This document shows positions 37,937-46,280 of a stretch of 64,000 nt of DNA, piece by piece. The translations under genes and the position numbers were made by a program. A model generated the notes under the pieces. It searched no databases, was not told where the DNA came from, and saw only the letters and a program-made list of their open reading frames with translations. This stretch comes from Paracoccus salipaludis (GTDB taxonomy: Bacteria; Pseudomonadota; Alphaproteobacteria; Rhodobacterales; Rhodobacteraceae), in NCBI RefSeq assembly GCF_002287065.1, contig NZ_NSJZ01000009.1, forward strand, positions 1 through 64,000. The letters are read 5' to 3'. Positions within the stretch are counted from its first letter, which is position 1. The number at the start of each line of letters is the position of its first letter.

Positions 37937-38286
37937 CAGTACATCCTTCCCCCGTTCGGGACCGGGCTGTCGGGGCCGATCAGGACCACCTGGCCCTCGG
38001 CGTCGGGCAGGCCGAGAACCAGCACCTCGGACATGACCTTGCCGATCTGGCGGGGCGGGAAGTTCACGACGGCCAGCACCTGCTGCCCGACCAGCCCGGC
38101 CGGTTCGTAGTGGCGCGTGATCTGGGCCGAGCTGCGCTTTTCCCCGATATCCGGGCCGAAATCGATCCACAGCTTGATCGCGGGGACGCGGGCCTCGGGG
38201 TAAGGCTCGGCGCGGATGATGGTTCCGGCGCGGATGTCCACGCGGGCAAAGTCGTCATAGGTGATCTGTGCGGCGGGTCCGGTCAT
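37936..38286 (-). CDS. csaA: CsaA-type tRNA-binding domain protein
   Basis: 116 residues. One EMAP/tRNA-binding OB-fold: YDDFARVDIRAGTIIRAEPYPEARVPAIKLWIDFG, then SSAQITRHYEPAGLVGQQVLAVVNFPPRQIG and SEVLVLGL. CsaA has been described as a secretion-related chaperone in Bacillus and as an RNA-binding homodimer; the role in alphaproteobacteria is open. The ATG overlaps the proC stop by 4 bases. Confidence 0.92.
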   Translation of the reverse strand: MTGPAAQITYDDFARVDIRAGTIIRAEPYPEARVPAIKLWIDFGPDIGEKRSSAQITRHYEPAGLVGQQVLAVVNFPPRQIGKVMSEVLVLGLPDAEGQVVLIGPDSPVPNGGRMY

Positions 38287-39092
38287 TGCCCGAGCTCCCG
38301 TCCGCGCGCCGCCGCCGCCGCCACGGTGCGGCGCATCAGAGGGCCAAGGCCGCTGTCGGGGTCCATCAGGTGCGCCAGCCCGGCGGCAGTCGTGCCGGCG
38401 GGAGAGGTCACAGCCTCGCGCAGCTTCGCCGGGTCCTCGTCCTCGTGCATCGCCAGCGCCCCTGCCCCCGCGACCGTCGCGCGGGCGAGATCAAGCGCAA
38501 GATCGGCCGGCAGCCCCTCGGCCTCGCCTGCCGCCGCAAGCGCCTCGATCAGGTGGAAGACATAGGCGGGACCGGAACCGGAAACGGCCGTCACGGCGTC
38601 CATCTGCGATTCGTCCGACAGGCGCACGACGCGTCCCACGGCGGCCATCAGCGATTCGGCCATGTCCAGCGCGGCAGCGCCGGCCTGTTCGTTTCCGACG
38701 ATCGCGGTGATGCCCTGCCCGATCGCGGCGGGCGTGTTCGGCATCGCGCGCACCACCGGGGCGCCCGGGAAAGAGCGGCCATAAGCGGCCAGAGTCACCC
38801 CTGCCGCGACCGAAAGCACCAGCCTGTCCGCGCCGCCTGACCGGGCCAGGTTCGGCAGAACGTCCCCCATCATCTGCGGCTTGACCGCCAGCACGATCAC
38901 GGCGGGGTCGGCGGGCCCGGCCCCCTCGGTCGAGATACCACGCTCGGCCACCCAGGCGGGCACCCTTGGGTCGATGACATGGACCGCCTTGGGGGCAAGT
39001 CCGCGCGCAAGCCAGCCCTGCAGAAGCGCGCCGCCCATGCGCCCGCAGCCCACCAGCACGAGCCCCCTGTCATTCAGATGCGCCAGATCCAT
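38283..39092 (-). CDS. proC: Pyrroline-5-carboxylate reductase
   Basis: 269 residues. Reduces 1-pyrroline-5-carboxylate to L-proline with NAD(P)H, the last step of proline synthesis. N-terminal Rossmann motif LVLVGCGRMGGALLQGW, AVKPQMM, VVRAMPNTPAAIGQGITAI, then the C-terminal dimer domain with AVSGSGPAYVFHLIEALAAAGEAEGL and REAVTSPAGTTAAGL. It overlaps csaA and follows the ybjN-like gene by 69 bases; this order is common in Rhodobacteraceae. Confidence 0.96.
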   Translation of the reverse strand: MDLAHLNDRGLVLVGCGRMGGALLQGWLARGLAPKAVHVIDPRVPAWVAERGISTEGAGPADPAVIVLAVKPQMMGDVLPNLARSGGADRLVLSVAAGVTLAAYGRSFPGAPVVRAMPNTPAAIGQGITAIVGNEQAGAAALDMAESLMAAVGRVVRLSDESQMDAVTAVSGSGPAYVFHLIEALAAAGEAEGLPADLALDLARATVAGAGALAMHEDEDPAKLREAVTSPAGTTAAGLAHLMDPDSGLGPLMRRTVAAAAARGRELGQ

Positions 39093-39161
39093 GTGCCCCC
39101 TCGCCTGCGTTTGCCGGCTGCAAGGGGTAACGATCGGCGCGGCGCTGTCCAGAGGCGGCGC

Positions 39162-39665
39162 TCAGGCCGCGCGTCCCAGCGTGCCGGACAGGGCGAGAGC
39201 CAGGGCCGCCTCGGGCTCTCCGCCCCGGCAGGCGGACTGGAACGAGGGATGGAACCGTTCGCAGCTTTCGACGGCGCTGCGGATCATGCGCTCGATCTGC
39301 CCGGCCTCGGCCAGGGCCTGTCCCGACAGCACCAGACCGTAACGCCAGACCATCACGCGCTGCTGCGCCCAGAAGGTGAAGCTGCCGTCCCAGACCTCGT
39401 CGTTGACGAGGTTCAGGACCTGGCACAGCCCCGGCATCCGCGCCTCGGGCGGATCGAGGTCGAAGCAGCAGATCAGCCGCAGCATCTCGTCCCGCGCGGA
39501 CCAGGCGAGCGTCAGCGCATGGTCGCGCCATTGTCCCCTGACCGTCACGGCGATCTGGTCGTCCGCCATCCGCTCGGAATCCCAGCCGCGGCGCAGGGCC
39601 ACGGCTTCGGCGATGTCGATGGGATGAGTCTCGTCGGCTTGGATTCGGTGATCCAGCTGCCCCAT
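39162..39665 (-). CDS. YbjN domain protein
   Basis: 167 residues. YbjN-like fold (a type III secretion chaperone-like domain): HPIDIAEAVALRRGWDSERMADDQIAVTVRGQWRDH, LICCFDLDPPEARMPGLCQVLNLVNDEVWDGSFTF, VMVWRYGLVLSGQ. In E. coli YbjN affects motility and stress responses, but the molecular role is not known. The ATG at 39663-39665 begins MGQLDHRIQ; a longer frame upstream lacks a binding site. It leads the run to proC. Confidence 0.88.
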   Translation of the reverse strand: MGQLDHRIQADETHPIDIAEAVALRRGWDSERMADDQIAVTVRGQWRDHALTLAWSARDEMLRLICCFDLDPPEARMPGLCQVLNLVNDEVWDGSFTFWAQQRVMVWRYGLVLSGQALAEAGQIERMIRSAVESCERFHPSFQSACRGGEPEAALALALSGTLGRAA

Positions 39666-40092
39666 GTGTCCTGCCCCTGCCCTTGACGGCCAGGTTGATC
39701 CCGGCCTGTCGATCCTGTCCCCAGAACGGCTGGCGGCAGGCCTTATGCAGATCAAGGTGTCAGGCTAAATTATCATTCTGTAAAGAGTTTTCTTGAGCCC
39801 CTTCCTTCAGCGGAGATGGTGCCGCCAGCGGGTCGTCCTCCCGGGGGCGGGGCAGCGTCGGCCCGCCGCAAGCGATCCTGTCCGACTCCGGCCGCCCGCG
39901 CCGAGGGGCAGGCGCGGAGGAAGGCCTGCCGCACGGCCCCTGAGGGTTCCGGCGCATTGAACCGCTTGCCGCGTTGCGCGCTTTCTTTGTGAAGGGCCAC
40001 GGTTGCGGCTTCCCGTCCGGCCCATGATGTCTGATATTCTGGATCATATGTGCGACAGCAAGGCGGCAGCGGTTTGGATGGATGACAAGTGC
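39666..40092. other. Divergent intergenic region between ybjN-like gene and crtE
   Basis: 427 bases. The left part (about 39760-39795) is unusually AT-rich for this genome (TGTCAGGCTAAATTATCATTCTGTAAAGAG) and is the likely promoter zone, though no firm -35/-10 pair can be called. The right part has possible upstream in-frame starts for crtE (40027, 40078). An open minus-strand frame covering the region has no recognisable family. No gene is supported here. Confidence 0.45.
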
Positions 40093-40983
40093 ATGCGTGA
40101 CGTGACCGGACCCGCCGACTGGCGCTGCGTTGTGGATGATCGCCTGACCGAGATCGCAGCGGGCTTCGGGCTGGCTTCTCCGGCCCTGGGGCGGGCGATG
40201 GCCGACGCGGTGCTGGCCCCCGGCAAGCGGTTCCGCGCGATGGTCCTGCTGATCGCGGGCGAGGCGACGGGCGGCGTGCGCCCTGCCCTGATCGATGCGG
40301 CCTGCGCGATCGAGCTGGTGCATACGGCCTCGCTGGTCTTCGACGACCTGCCCTGCATGGACGACGCGAAGGCCCGGCGGGGCCGGCCCACGACGCATCT
40401 GGTTCACGGCGAATGCCGCGCGATCCTGGCCGGGATCGCCCTTGTGACCGAGGCGATGCGGCTGCTGGCGACGGCGCGCGGGGCGGATGCCGACACCCGC
40501 GCCCGGCTTGTCGCGTCGATGTCCGCCGCCATAGGTCCGGCGGGACTTTGCGCAGGGCAGGACCTGGACATCCACGCGCCCAAGGACGCGGCGGGGGTGC
40601 AGCGCGAGCAGGATCTCAAGACCGGCGCCCTGTTCGCGGCGGGGTTCGAGATGTTCGGCATGCTGCAGCGCCTCGGCAGGGCGGACATCGACAGGCTGGC
40701 CGCGCTGGGGCGGACGCTGGGCCGGGCCTTCCAGTCCTACGACGACCTGCTGGACGTGCAGGCCGAGGCGAGCGCGCTGGGCAAGGACACCCGCCGCGAC
40801 ACGCAGGCCCCGGGCTTGGCGCGCGGCGTCCTCGCCGTCCGCAGCCTGCCGCAGGCGCAGGCGCATTACGACGCCCTGCGGACCGAGGTGGACGACCTGC
40901 TGGGCGGCTGCGGCTTCGACAGCCTGCCCTTGGCCGCGCATATCGCCCGCGTGTTGCCGGGCCGCGCCAGCCGCGCCGCCTAG
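40093..40983 (+). CDS. crtE: Geranylgeranyl diphosphate synthase
   Basis: 296 residues from the chosen start. Joins IPP to farnesyl-PP (or from DMAPP upward) to give C20 geranylgeranyl-PP, the precursor of phytoene. Both Asp-rich motifs are present: DDLPCMDD near residue 79 (first) and YDDLLDV near residue 216 (second), with GKRFRAMVLL and GLCAGQDLDIHAPK between. The frame is open to 40003; the ATG at 40093 (MRDVTGPADW) is used because it lines up with the start of known Paracoccus CrtE of about 293 residues. No strong ribosome binding site precedes any candidate. Its end overlaps the crtB end by 4 bases, convergently. Confidence 0.93.
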   Translation: MRDVTGPADWRCVVDDRLTEIAAGFGLASPALGRAMADAVLAPGKRFRAMVLLIAGEATGGVRPALIDAACAIELVHTASLVFDDLPCMDDAKARRGRPTTHLVHGECRAILAGIALVTEAMRLLATARGADADTRARLVASMSAAIGPAGLCAGQDLDIHAPKDAAGVQREQDLKTGALFAAGFEMFGMLQRLGRADIDRLAALGRTLGRAFQSYDDLLDVQAEASALGKDTRRDTQAPGLARGVLAVRSLPQAQAHYDALRTEVDDLLGGCGFDSLPLAAHIARVLPGRASRAA

Positions 40984-41891
40984 ACCCGGGGGCGCGTCCA
41001 CAACCCGTCGCGGGGCGCCTGGCGGGGGATGACGCGCGACACGCCTGTATCCCCCAGCGCCAGCACCGCCAGGCCCGCCTTGGCCGCGCCCGAGGTGCCG
41101 ATGCGCTGCCGATAGGCCTCGGGGCCGCCGCGCCGGATGCGGGTGCCGATGGCGCGATAGATCCGCGCTGCCGCCGCGATGGACCAGGCGCAGCGGGCGG
41201 GCAGCGCGGGAAGGCCCGCAAAGGCCGAGGCGTAATAGGGCTCGGCCGCGTCCAGCAGGCGCAGGATGACGGCGTAAAGCTCGGGGGAAGGGATGTCGCC
41301 CTCGACGCTGGCGCCCGCCTCCTCCAGCCAGTCGCCGGGCAGGTAGAGGCGCCCGATCCGGGCATCGCCGATCACGTCGCGGGCGATGTTGGTCAGCTGG
41401 AAGGCCAGCCCGAGATCGCAGGCGCGGTCCAGCACCGCCTGGTCCCGCACGCCCATGACGCGGGCCATCATCACGCCCACGACGCCTGCGACGTGATAGC
41501 TGTAATCCAGCGTGTCGTTCAGCGTCCGATAGTCGCGCCCCCGGACGTCCATCGCGAAACCGTCGATCAGGTCCAAGGGCCAGCGGTCGGGAAAGTCATG
41601 CCGCCGCGCCACCGCCCGCAGCGCGGCAAATGGCGCGCTGACCGGGCCGCTGCCGTGCAGGGCCTCCATCGTGTCGGCCTTGAGGCGCGCGAGGCGTTCC
41701 GCCGGGTCGCCGCCCGCCTGCGGGGTGCTGCCGAGTTCCTGCCCGTCCACCACGTCGTCGGCGTGGCGGCACCAGGCGTAAAGCATCACCGTGTCCTCGC
41801 GAATGCCCGCCGGCATCAGCTTCGCCGCCGCGGCGAAGCTTTGCGAGCCTGCCGCGATGGCGGCCTGCGATTCGGCGACCGGCGCCGTCAT
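40980..41891 (-). CDS. crtB: Phytoene synthase
   Basis: 303 residues. Condenses two geranylgeranyl-PP to 15-cis-phytoene, the committed step. Family blocks: VMLYAWCRHADDVVDG (first Asp-rich motif, about residue 36), DYSYHVAGVVGVMMARVMGV, and LGLAFQLTNIARDVIGDARIGRLYLPGDWL (second motif). The start ATG overlaps the crtI stop by 4 bases. It is the last gene of the minus-strand carotenoid series. Confidence 0.97.
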   Translation of the reverse strand: MTAPVAESQAAIAAGSQSFAAAAKLMPAGIREDTVMLYAWCRHADDVVDGQELGSTPQAGGDPAERLARLKADTMEALHGSGPVSAPFAALRAVARRHDFPDRWPLDLIDGFAMDVRGRDYRTLNDTLDYSYHVAGVVGVMMARVMGVRDQAVLDRACDLGLAFQLTNIARDVIGDARIGRLYLPGDWLEEAGASVEGDIPSPELYAVILRLLDAAEPYYASAFAGLPALPARCAWSIAAAARIYRAIGTRIRRGGPEAYRQRIGTSGAAKAGLAVLALGDTGVSRVIPRQAPRDGLWTRPRV

Positions 41892-43390
41892 GCCGCGCCC
41901 GCGTCGGCCAGCATCACGCCCGCCGTGGCCTTCGCGGAACCCACGACTCCGGGGATGCCCGCGCCGGGATGGGTGCCCGCGCCGACGATGTAGAAGTTGC
42001 GGATGCTGCGGTCGCGGTTGTGGGGCCGGAACCAGGCGGACTGCGCGAGGATCGGTTCGACCGAGAAGGCGCTGCCATGATGGGCGTTCAGTTCGGATGC
42101 GAAATCGGCGGGCGAGAAGATCCGCTTCACCCGCAGGTTCGCACGCAGGTTCGGGATCAGCCGCTCCTCGAGGCTGGCGAGGATGCGGTCGGCATAGGCC
42201 TCGCCGTCACGCGCCCAGTTGATCGCCGCGCGGCCGAGGTGCGGCACGGGGGCAAGGACGTAATGCGTGGACATCCCCGGCGGCGCGAGGCTGTCGTCGG
42301 TGACGCTGGGGGAATGGAGATAAAGCGAGAAATCCTCGGCCAGCTTCGGGCCGCGGAAGATCTCGTTCACCAGCTCGCGGTAGCGGGGGCCGAACAGGAT
42401 CGTGTGATGCGCCAGACCCTCGGGCTTCTGCGACAGGCCGAAATGGACCACGAACAGCGACATGGACCAGCGCTGGCGCTTCAGCAGCGCGGCCTTGGTC
42501 CGCCCGCGCCGGGTGCCGCCCAGAAGGTCGCGGTAGCTGTGCATCACGTCGGCATTGCTGGCGACCATGCCGGCACTCAGGCGCGTACCGTCCGCAAGCG
42601 TCACTCCGGTTGCCCTCGCCCCTTCCGTCTCGATCCGCGCGACCTTGGCGTTCAGGCGCAGCGTGCCGCCCAGGCGTTCGAACAGCGCCACCATGCCCGA
42701 GACCAGCGCATTGGTGCCGCCCCTGGCGAACCAGACGCCCCCGCGCCGTTCCAGCGCGTGGATCAGGGCATAGATCGAACTGGTGGAAAACGGGTTGCCG
42801 CCCACCAGCAGCGTATGGAAGGAAAAGGCCTGTTGCAGGTGCGGGTCCTTGATGAAGCGCGCGACGACGCTGTGGACCGAGCGGTAGGCCTCCAGCCGCA
42901 CCAGCGCGGGCGCGGCCTGCAGCATCTGGCCCAGCTTCAGGAAGGGCACGGTGCCGAGGCGCAGGTAGCCTTCCTGATAGACCTGTTCGGAATAGTCGTG
43001 GAAGCGGCGGTAGCCGTCCAGGTCGGCGGGGTTGAAGCCGGCGATCTCGCGTTCCAGCGCATCGGCCTCGTTCACGTAGTCGAAGCGTTTCCCGTCGGGC
43101 CAGAGCAGCCGGTAGAAGGGGCTGACCGGCAGCAGGGTCACGTCGCGCTCCATCTCCTGCCCCGTCAGCGCCCAGAGTTCGCGCAGCGAGTCGGGATCGG
43201 TGATGACCGTGGGGCCGGCGTCGAAGACATGCCCCTGTTCGCGCCAGACATACGCGCGGCCGCCGGGCTTGTCGCGGGCCTCCAGCAGCGTCGTGGCGAT
43301 GCCCGCCGATTGCAGGCGGATGGCGAGCGCGAGCCCGCCGAAGCCCGCGCCGATGACGATGGCCGATCCGGGAGTGGTGCCTGACGTCAC
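41888..43390 (-). CDS. crtI: Phytoene desaturase (lycopene-forming)
   Basis: 500 residues. FAD enzyme that turns phytoene into lycopene by four desaturations. N-terminal dinucleotide fold AIVIGAGFGGLALAIRLQSAG, then ARDKPGGRAYVW, and near the C-terminus NFYIVGAGTHPGAGIPGVV. The middle FSFHTLLVGGNPFSTSSIYALIHALERRGGVWF is the CrtI signature. The start is a GTG at 43388-43390 within the end of crtY, with AGGAAACCTC-type sequence a few bases before; a true ATG start is absent until inside the fold. Length fits Paracoccus CrtI (about 494). Confidence 0.96.
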   Translation of the reverse strand: MTSGTTPGSAIVIGAGFGGLALAIRLQSAGIATTLLEARDKPGGRAYVWREQGHVFDAGPTVITDPDSLRELWALTGQEMERDVTLLPVSPFYRLLWPDGKRFDYVNEADALEREIAGFNPADLDGYRRFHDYSEQVYQEGYLRLGTVPFLKLGQMLQAAPALVRLEAYRSVHSVVARFIKDPHLQQAFSFHTLLVGGNPFSTSSIYALIHALERRGGVWFARGGTNALVSGMVALFERLGGTLRLNAKVARIETEGARATGVTLADGTRLSAGMVASNADVMHSYRDLLGGTRRGRTKAALLKRQRWSMSLFVVHFGLSQKPEGLAHHTILFGPRYRELVNEIFRGPKLAEDFSLYLHSPSVTDDSLAPPGMSTHYVLAPVPHLGRAAINWARDGEAYADRILASLEERLIPNLRANLRVKRIFSPADFASELNAHHGSAFSVEPILAQSAWFRPHNRDRSIRNFYIVGAGTHPGAGIPGVVGSAKATAGVMLADAGAA

Positions 43391-44541
43391 GAGGTTTCCT
43401 TCAGCAGCGGCGCTTCGCGCAGGCAGGGCAGCGCGTCGCGGATGGGAATGGGGGGCTTGCCGGTGACGATCCGCAGCCGGTCCAGCCGGGTCAGTCTGCC
43501 GGCGTAGAAGCGTTCGATCAGCGGCTCGGGCAGGCGGTAGAAGCGGGACAGGACACGGTGGCGGTCCTCGGGCGGGCAGCCGTGAAACAGCATCCGGTTC
43601 AGCAGGCGCAGGAAGCGGTCGTCGCCCGCGCGTGCAAGGGCATGGGCGCGGACGGCGTCGAAGACCTCGGCCGTCGTCGGCCCGGCCGCCGCCACCACGT
43701 CGGCCACCTGCGCGGCAACCGGCAGCGAATAGCCGGTAACGGGATGGAACAGGCCCGCGCGCATCCCGACGGGAACCGCCCCGCCCTGCGCCTGTTCCCA
43801 CATCCCGCAGGCATCATGGGCCAGCGCGATCGGAAGGACGCCGCGCTCGCGCCGGACCTCGCGGCCGGTCCAGCCCTTGTCGCGGGCGTAATCGGCGATG
43901 GCGCGGGCAAGCGCGTCCTCGTCCAGGGCCGGGCCGTCGCTGTAGCGGGTGTCCTCGATCAGCAGGCGCGTGGGGGAAAAGGGCAGCAGATAGACGAAGC
44001 GATAGCCGTCCCGCTGCGGCACGGTCGCGTCCATGATCACCGGGCGGGTGACGCCGTGGGGTGCGTCCATCTCGAATTCCAGCCCCACGAACTTCTGGTA
44101 GCCGGTGACGAGATGGCGCGAAGGGGCGGCCCCCCGGCCGTCGATGACGCAGGGCGCCTCGATCCGCTCGGACCCAAGGGTTGCGCTGGTGGCATCAAGC
44201 GCGGTGATCCCGGCCCCCCAGCGCAGGGTGAGGCCGGGGGTGTCCGCCAGAAGCCGCGCCAGCCCCGCGCCGTCCAGCGAGGCATAGCCCGCGCGCAGGG
44301 TTCGGGCGTGGTCGGGAAAGCGGACCTCCTGCCCCTGCCAGCGGCAGCGGATCGCGGGGGCAAGGCGGCGGTGCCAGGCCAGCCGCAGGTCGGGGTCGTG
44401 GAAGGACCAGGTATGCGAGCCCGACGGACCGGGCGCGCGGTCCAGCATCAGCATACGGGCACCCGGCCGCGCCTCGGCCACCGCAAGGGCGATCAGGGCA
44501 TTGGCGAGGCCCGCCCCGGCGAGGATCACGTCCGGCGTCAT
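43387..44541 (-). CDS. crtY: Lycopene beta-cyclase
   Basis: 384 residues. Converts lycopene into beta-carotene; the CrtY type is a flavoprotein that uses the cofactor without net redox. Start DVILAGAGLANALIALAVAEARPG is the dinucleotide fold, then GSHTWSFHDPDL, VTGYQKFVGLEFEMDAPHG, and GLFHPVTGYSLPVAAQVAD. The ATG at 44539-44541 overlaps the crtX stop (ATGA), and the end overlaps crtI, so it is translated in a coupled series. Confidence 0.96.
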   Translation of the reverse strand: MTPDVILAGAGLANALIALAVAEARPGARMLMLDRAPGPSGSHTWSFHDPDLRLAWHRRLAPAIRCRWQGQEVRFPDHARTLRAGYASLDGAGLARLLADTPGLTLRWGAGITALDATSATLGSERIEAPCVIDGRGAAPSRHLVTGYQKFVGLEFEMDAPHGVTRPVIMDATVPQRDGYRFVYLLPFSPTRLLIEDTRYSDGPALDEDALARAIADYARDKGWTGREVRRERGVLPIALAHDACGMWEQAQGGAVPVGMRAGLFHPVTGYSLPVAAQVADVVAAAGPTTAEVFDAVRAHALARAGDDRFLRLLNRMLFHGCPPEDRHRVLSRFYRLPEPLIERFYAGRLTRLDRLRIVTGKPPIPIRDALPCLREAPLLKETS

Positions 44542-45746
44542 GCCGCCGCCCTGCGGACAAGCCGCGTCTCGATCAGGTCGGCGGCGCGGGAAACGCCGCC
44601 CGCCACGGCGATCTCGGCGGCGGGGGCCGCCAGCGCCGCGCGATACGACGGGTCGGACAGGACCGCCCCCAGCGCCTCGCGGATCGTGGCGCGGGTCGCG
44701 CGGCGGGGGGACAGCACGCGGGCCGCGCCGTGAAAGGCCAGCCGCGCGGCGGTTGCGGGTTGCTCGAAGGCCAGCGGGATCGCCACCATGGGGACCTGCG
44801 CCGCCGCGCAGTCCAAGACGGTGTTCAGCCCCGCATGGGTCACGCAGGCCGCGGCCCGCGCCAGCACCGCGCGCTGGGGGAAGAAGTCGCGCACGACCGC
44901 ACCGCCGGGCAGCGCCTGCGCCTGCGCGTCGGTCAGCCCGCCGCAATGGGCCAGCGCAAGGCAGACGCCCAGATCCTCGGCGGCGCGGGCGATGGCGGCC
45001 AGCAGCGCCAGCCGACCGCCCTGCAGCGTGCCGAGCGACGCGAAGACCAGCGGGCGGCCGTCGGTGTGAATGTCGAACTCTCCGGTCCCGCCGTCCCGCA
45101 GCGGCCCAACCGCCCGTGCCCCCGATCCGGATGCATGGGGGAAGTCCAGCGAGGGCACCATCTGCCGCAGGTCCAGATCGGGCGAGATCCAGTCGTCCAG
45201 CCGCCGCCGCATCGGCAGCCCGTGATCGCGGCAGCCCCGGGCCAAGGCGCGCGATTGCAGCACCATCAGCGCGTCCGCCACGCGCCAGCCGCCCCGGTTG
45301 CGCCGCCTGCCCTCGTCTCCGTCCGCCCAAGGCCAGTCGACGAAGGGCGGCGGGATCGCCTCGTCGCGGTCCAGCGGCAGGGCCGAGGCGAGCGTCGCGC
45401 GGGGAAGGCCCGCCGCTTCGGCCGCAAGGCTCGCGCCGGGCTCGGCCTGATCGGCCACGACGAGGTCCGGGCTCAGGCGGGCAAGGGCATCCGGCCCTTG
45501 GCGGACAAAGGCGCGCGTGGTGGCGGCGGTGGCCGCCAGCGTCCGCAGAAGGCCCGCGTTGTGCAGGTCCGGCTCACGCGTGCCGAGGCTTTCGAAGGCG
45601 ATCCCCTCGCGGGCAGCCAGCGGTCCCAGCCCCTCGCCGCCCACCATCCGGCAGTCATGCCCCCGCGCCGCCAGTGCCCGCGCCAGCGCCGCGTGGACGG
45701 CGGCGTGGCTGGACAGCGCAGGCAGGCAGAAGGCGATGCGGGCCAT
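44538..45746 (-). CDS. crtX: Zeaxanthin (carotenoid) glucosyltransferase
   Basis: 402 residues. GT1 family. The N-terminal acceptor domain is ARIAFCLPALSSHAAVHAALARALAARGHDC; the C-terminal UDP-sugar site is seen as RDFFPQRAVLARAAACVTHAGLNTVLDCAAAQVPMVAIPLAFEQPATAARL near residues 290-340. CrtX adds glucose to hydroxyl groups of zeaxanthin; with CrtW and CrtZ present, adonixanthin or astaxanthin glucosides are possible products. It sits between crtZ and crtY. The GT1 His near the N-terminus (SSHAAVH) is kept. Start ATG at 45744-45746, 6 bases after the crtZ stop. Confidence 0.93.
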   Translation of the reverse strand: MARIAFCLPALSSHAAVHAALARALAARGHDCRMVGGEGLGPLAAREGIAFESLGTREPDLHNAGLLRTLAATAATTRAFVRQGPDALARLSPDLVVADQAEPGASLAAEAAGLPRATLASALPLDRDEAIPPPFVDWPWADGDEGRRRNRGGWRVADALMVLQSRALARGCRDHGLPMRRRLDDWISPDLDLRQMVPSLDFPHASGSGARAVGPLRDGGTGEFDIHTDGRPLVFASLGTLQGGRLALLAAIARAAEDLGVCLALAHCGGLTDAQAQALPGGAVVRDFFPQRAVLARAAACVTHAGLNTVLDCAAAQVPMVAIPLAFEQPATAARLAFHGAARVLSPRRATRATIREALGAVLSDPSYRAALAAPAAEIAVAGGVSRAADLIETRLVRRAAA

Positions 45747-45752
45747 GCGGCG

Positions 45753-46280
45753 TCAGTCTTCGCCGCGGTCGGGCCGCCAGGCGTCCTGGTGGCGCGACTG
45801 GCGCTGCGCCAGCACCCCCGATGCCTTGAGCCGCGCCTTGAGGTCATCCACCGGCGGCGCATAGACAAAGCCGAAGGACACGCAGTCGTCGCGCCCCTCG
45901 ACCGCGTGATGCAGCCGGTGCGCCTGATAAAGCCTGCGGAAATAGCCGCGCCGGGGAACATAGCGGAAGGGCCAGCGCTGGTGCACCAGCCCGTCATGGA
46001 CGACGAAATAGATCACGCCGTAGACGCTCATGCCCACGCCGACCCACCACAGCCAGGGCCACCAGCGGCTGCCGATCATGAACAGGATGATCGAAAGGCC
46101 CGCGAAGACCACGGCATAAAGGTCGTTCTTCTCGAAGGGGCCGTGGCGGTCCTCGTGGTGCGACTTGTGCCAGCCCCAGCCCAGGGGGCCGTGCATGATC
46201 CAGCGGTGAACGGAATAGGCCACGGCCTCCATCACCGCGACGGTCAGGACGACGATCAGCAGGGGACCGAGAAGGCTCAT
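45753..46280 (-). CDS. crtZ: Beta-carotene hydroxylase
   Basis: 175 residues, membrane di-iron hydroxylase that adds 3-OH groups to beta-ionone rings. The histidine motifs are HRWIMHGPLGWGWHKSHHEDRHG (near residue 25-48), HDGLVHQRW and QAHRLHH, and membrane helices flank them. The ATG at 46278-46280 overlaps the crtW stop (ATGA), which is preferred over the earlier in-frame Met inside crtW. With CrtW it makes the 3-hydroxy-4-keto pattern of astaxanthin. Confidence 0.97.
   Translation of the reverse strand: MSLLGPLLIVVLTVAVMEAVAYSVHRWIMHGPLGWGWHKSHHEDRHGPFEKNDLYAVVFAGLSIILFMIGSRWWPWLWWVGVGMSVYGVIYFVVHDGLVHQRWPFRYVPRRGYFRRLYQAHRLHHAVEGRDDCVSFGFVYAPPVDDLKARLKASGVLAQRQSRHQDAWRPDRGED

Noticed and set aside
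39666..40092. PpsR/CrtJ-type TGT-N12-ACA site before crtE
   Set aside because: TGT and ACA triplets occur but not at the required spacing, and this locus lacks photosynthesis genes.
39760..41001. 413-codon minus-strand frame over crtE
   Set aside because: Antisense to crtE, with a composition typical of shadow frames (Arg/Gln/His-rich) and no family match.
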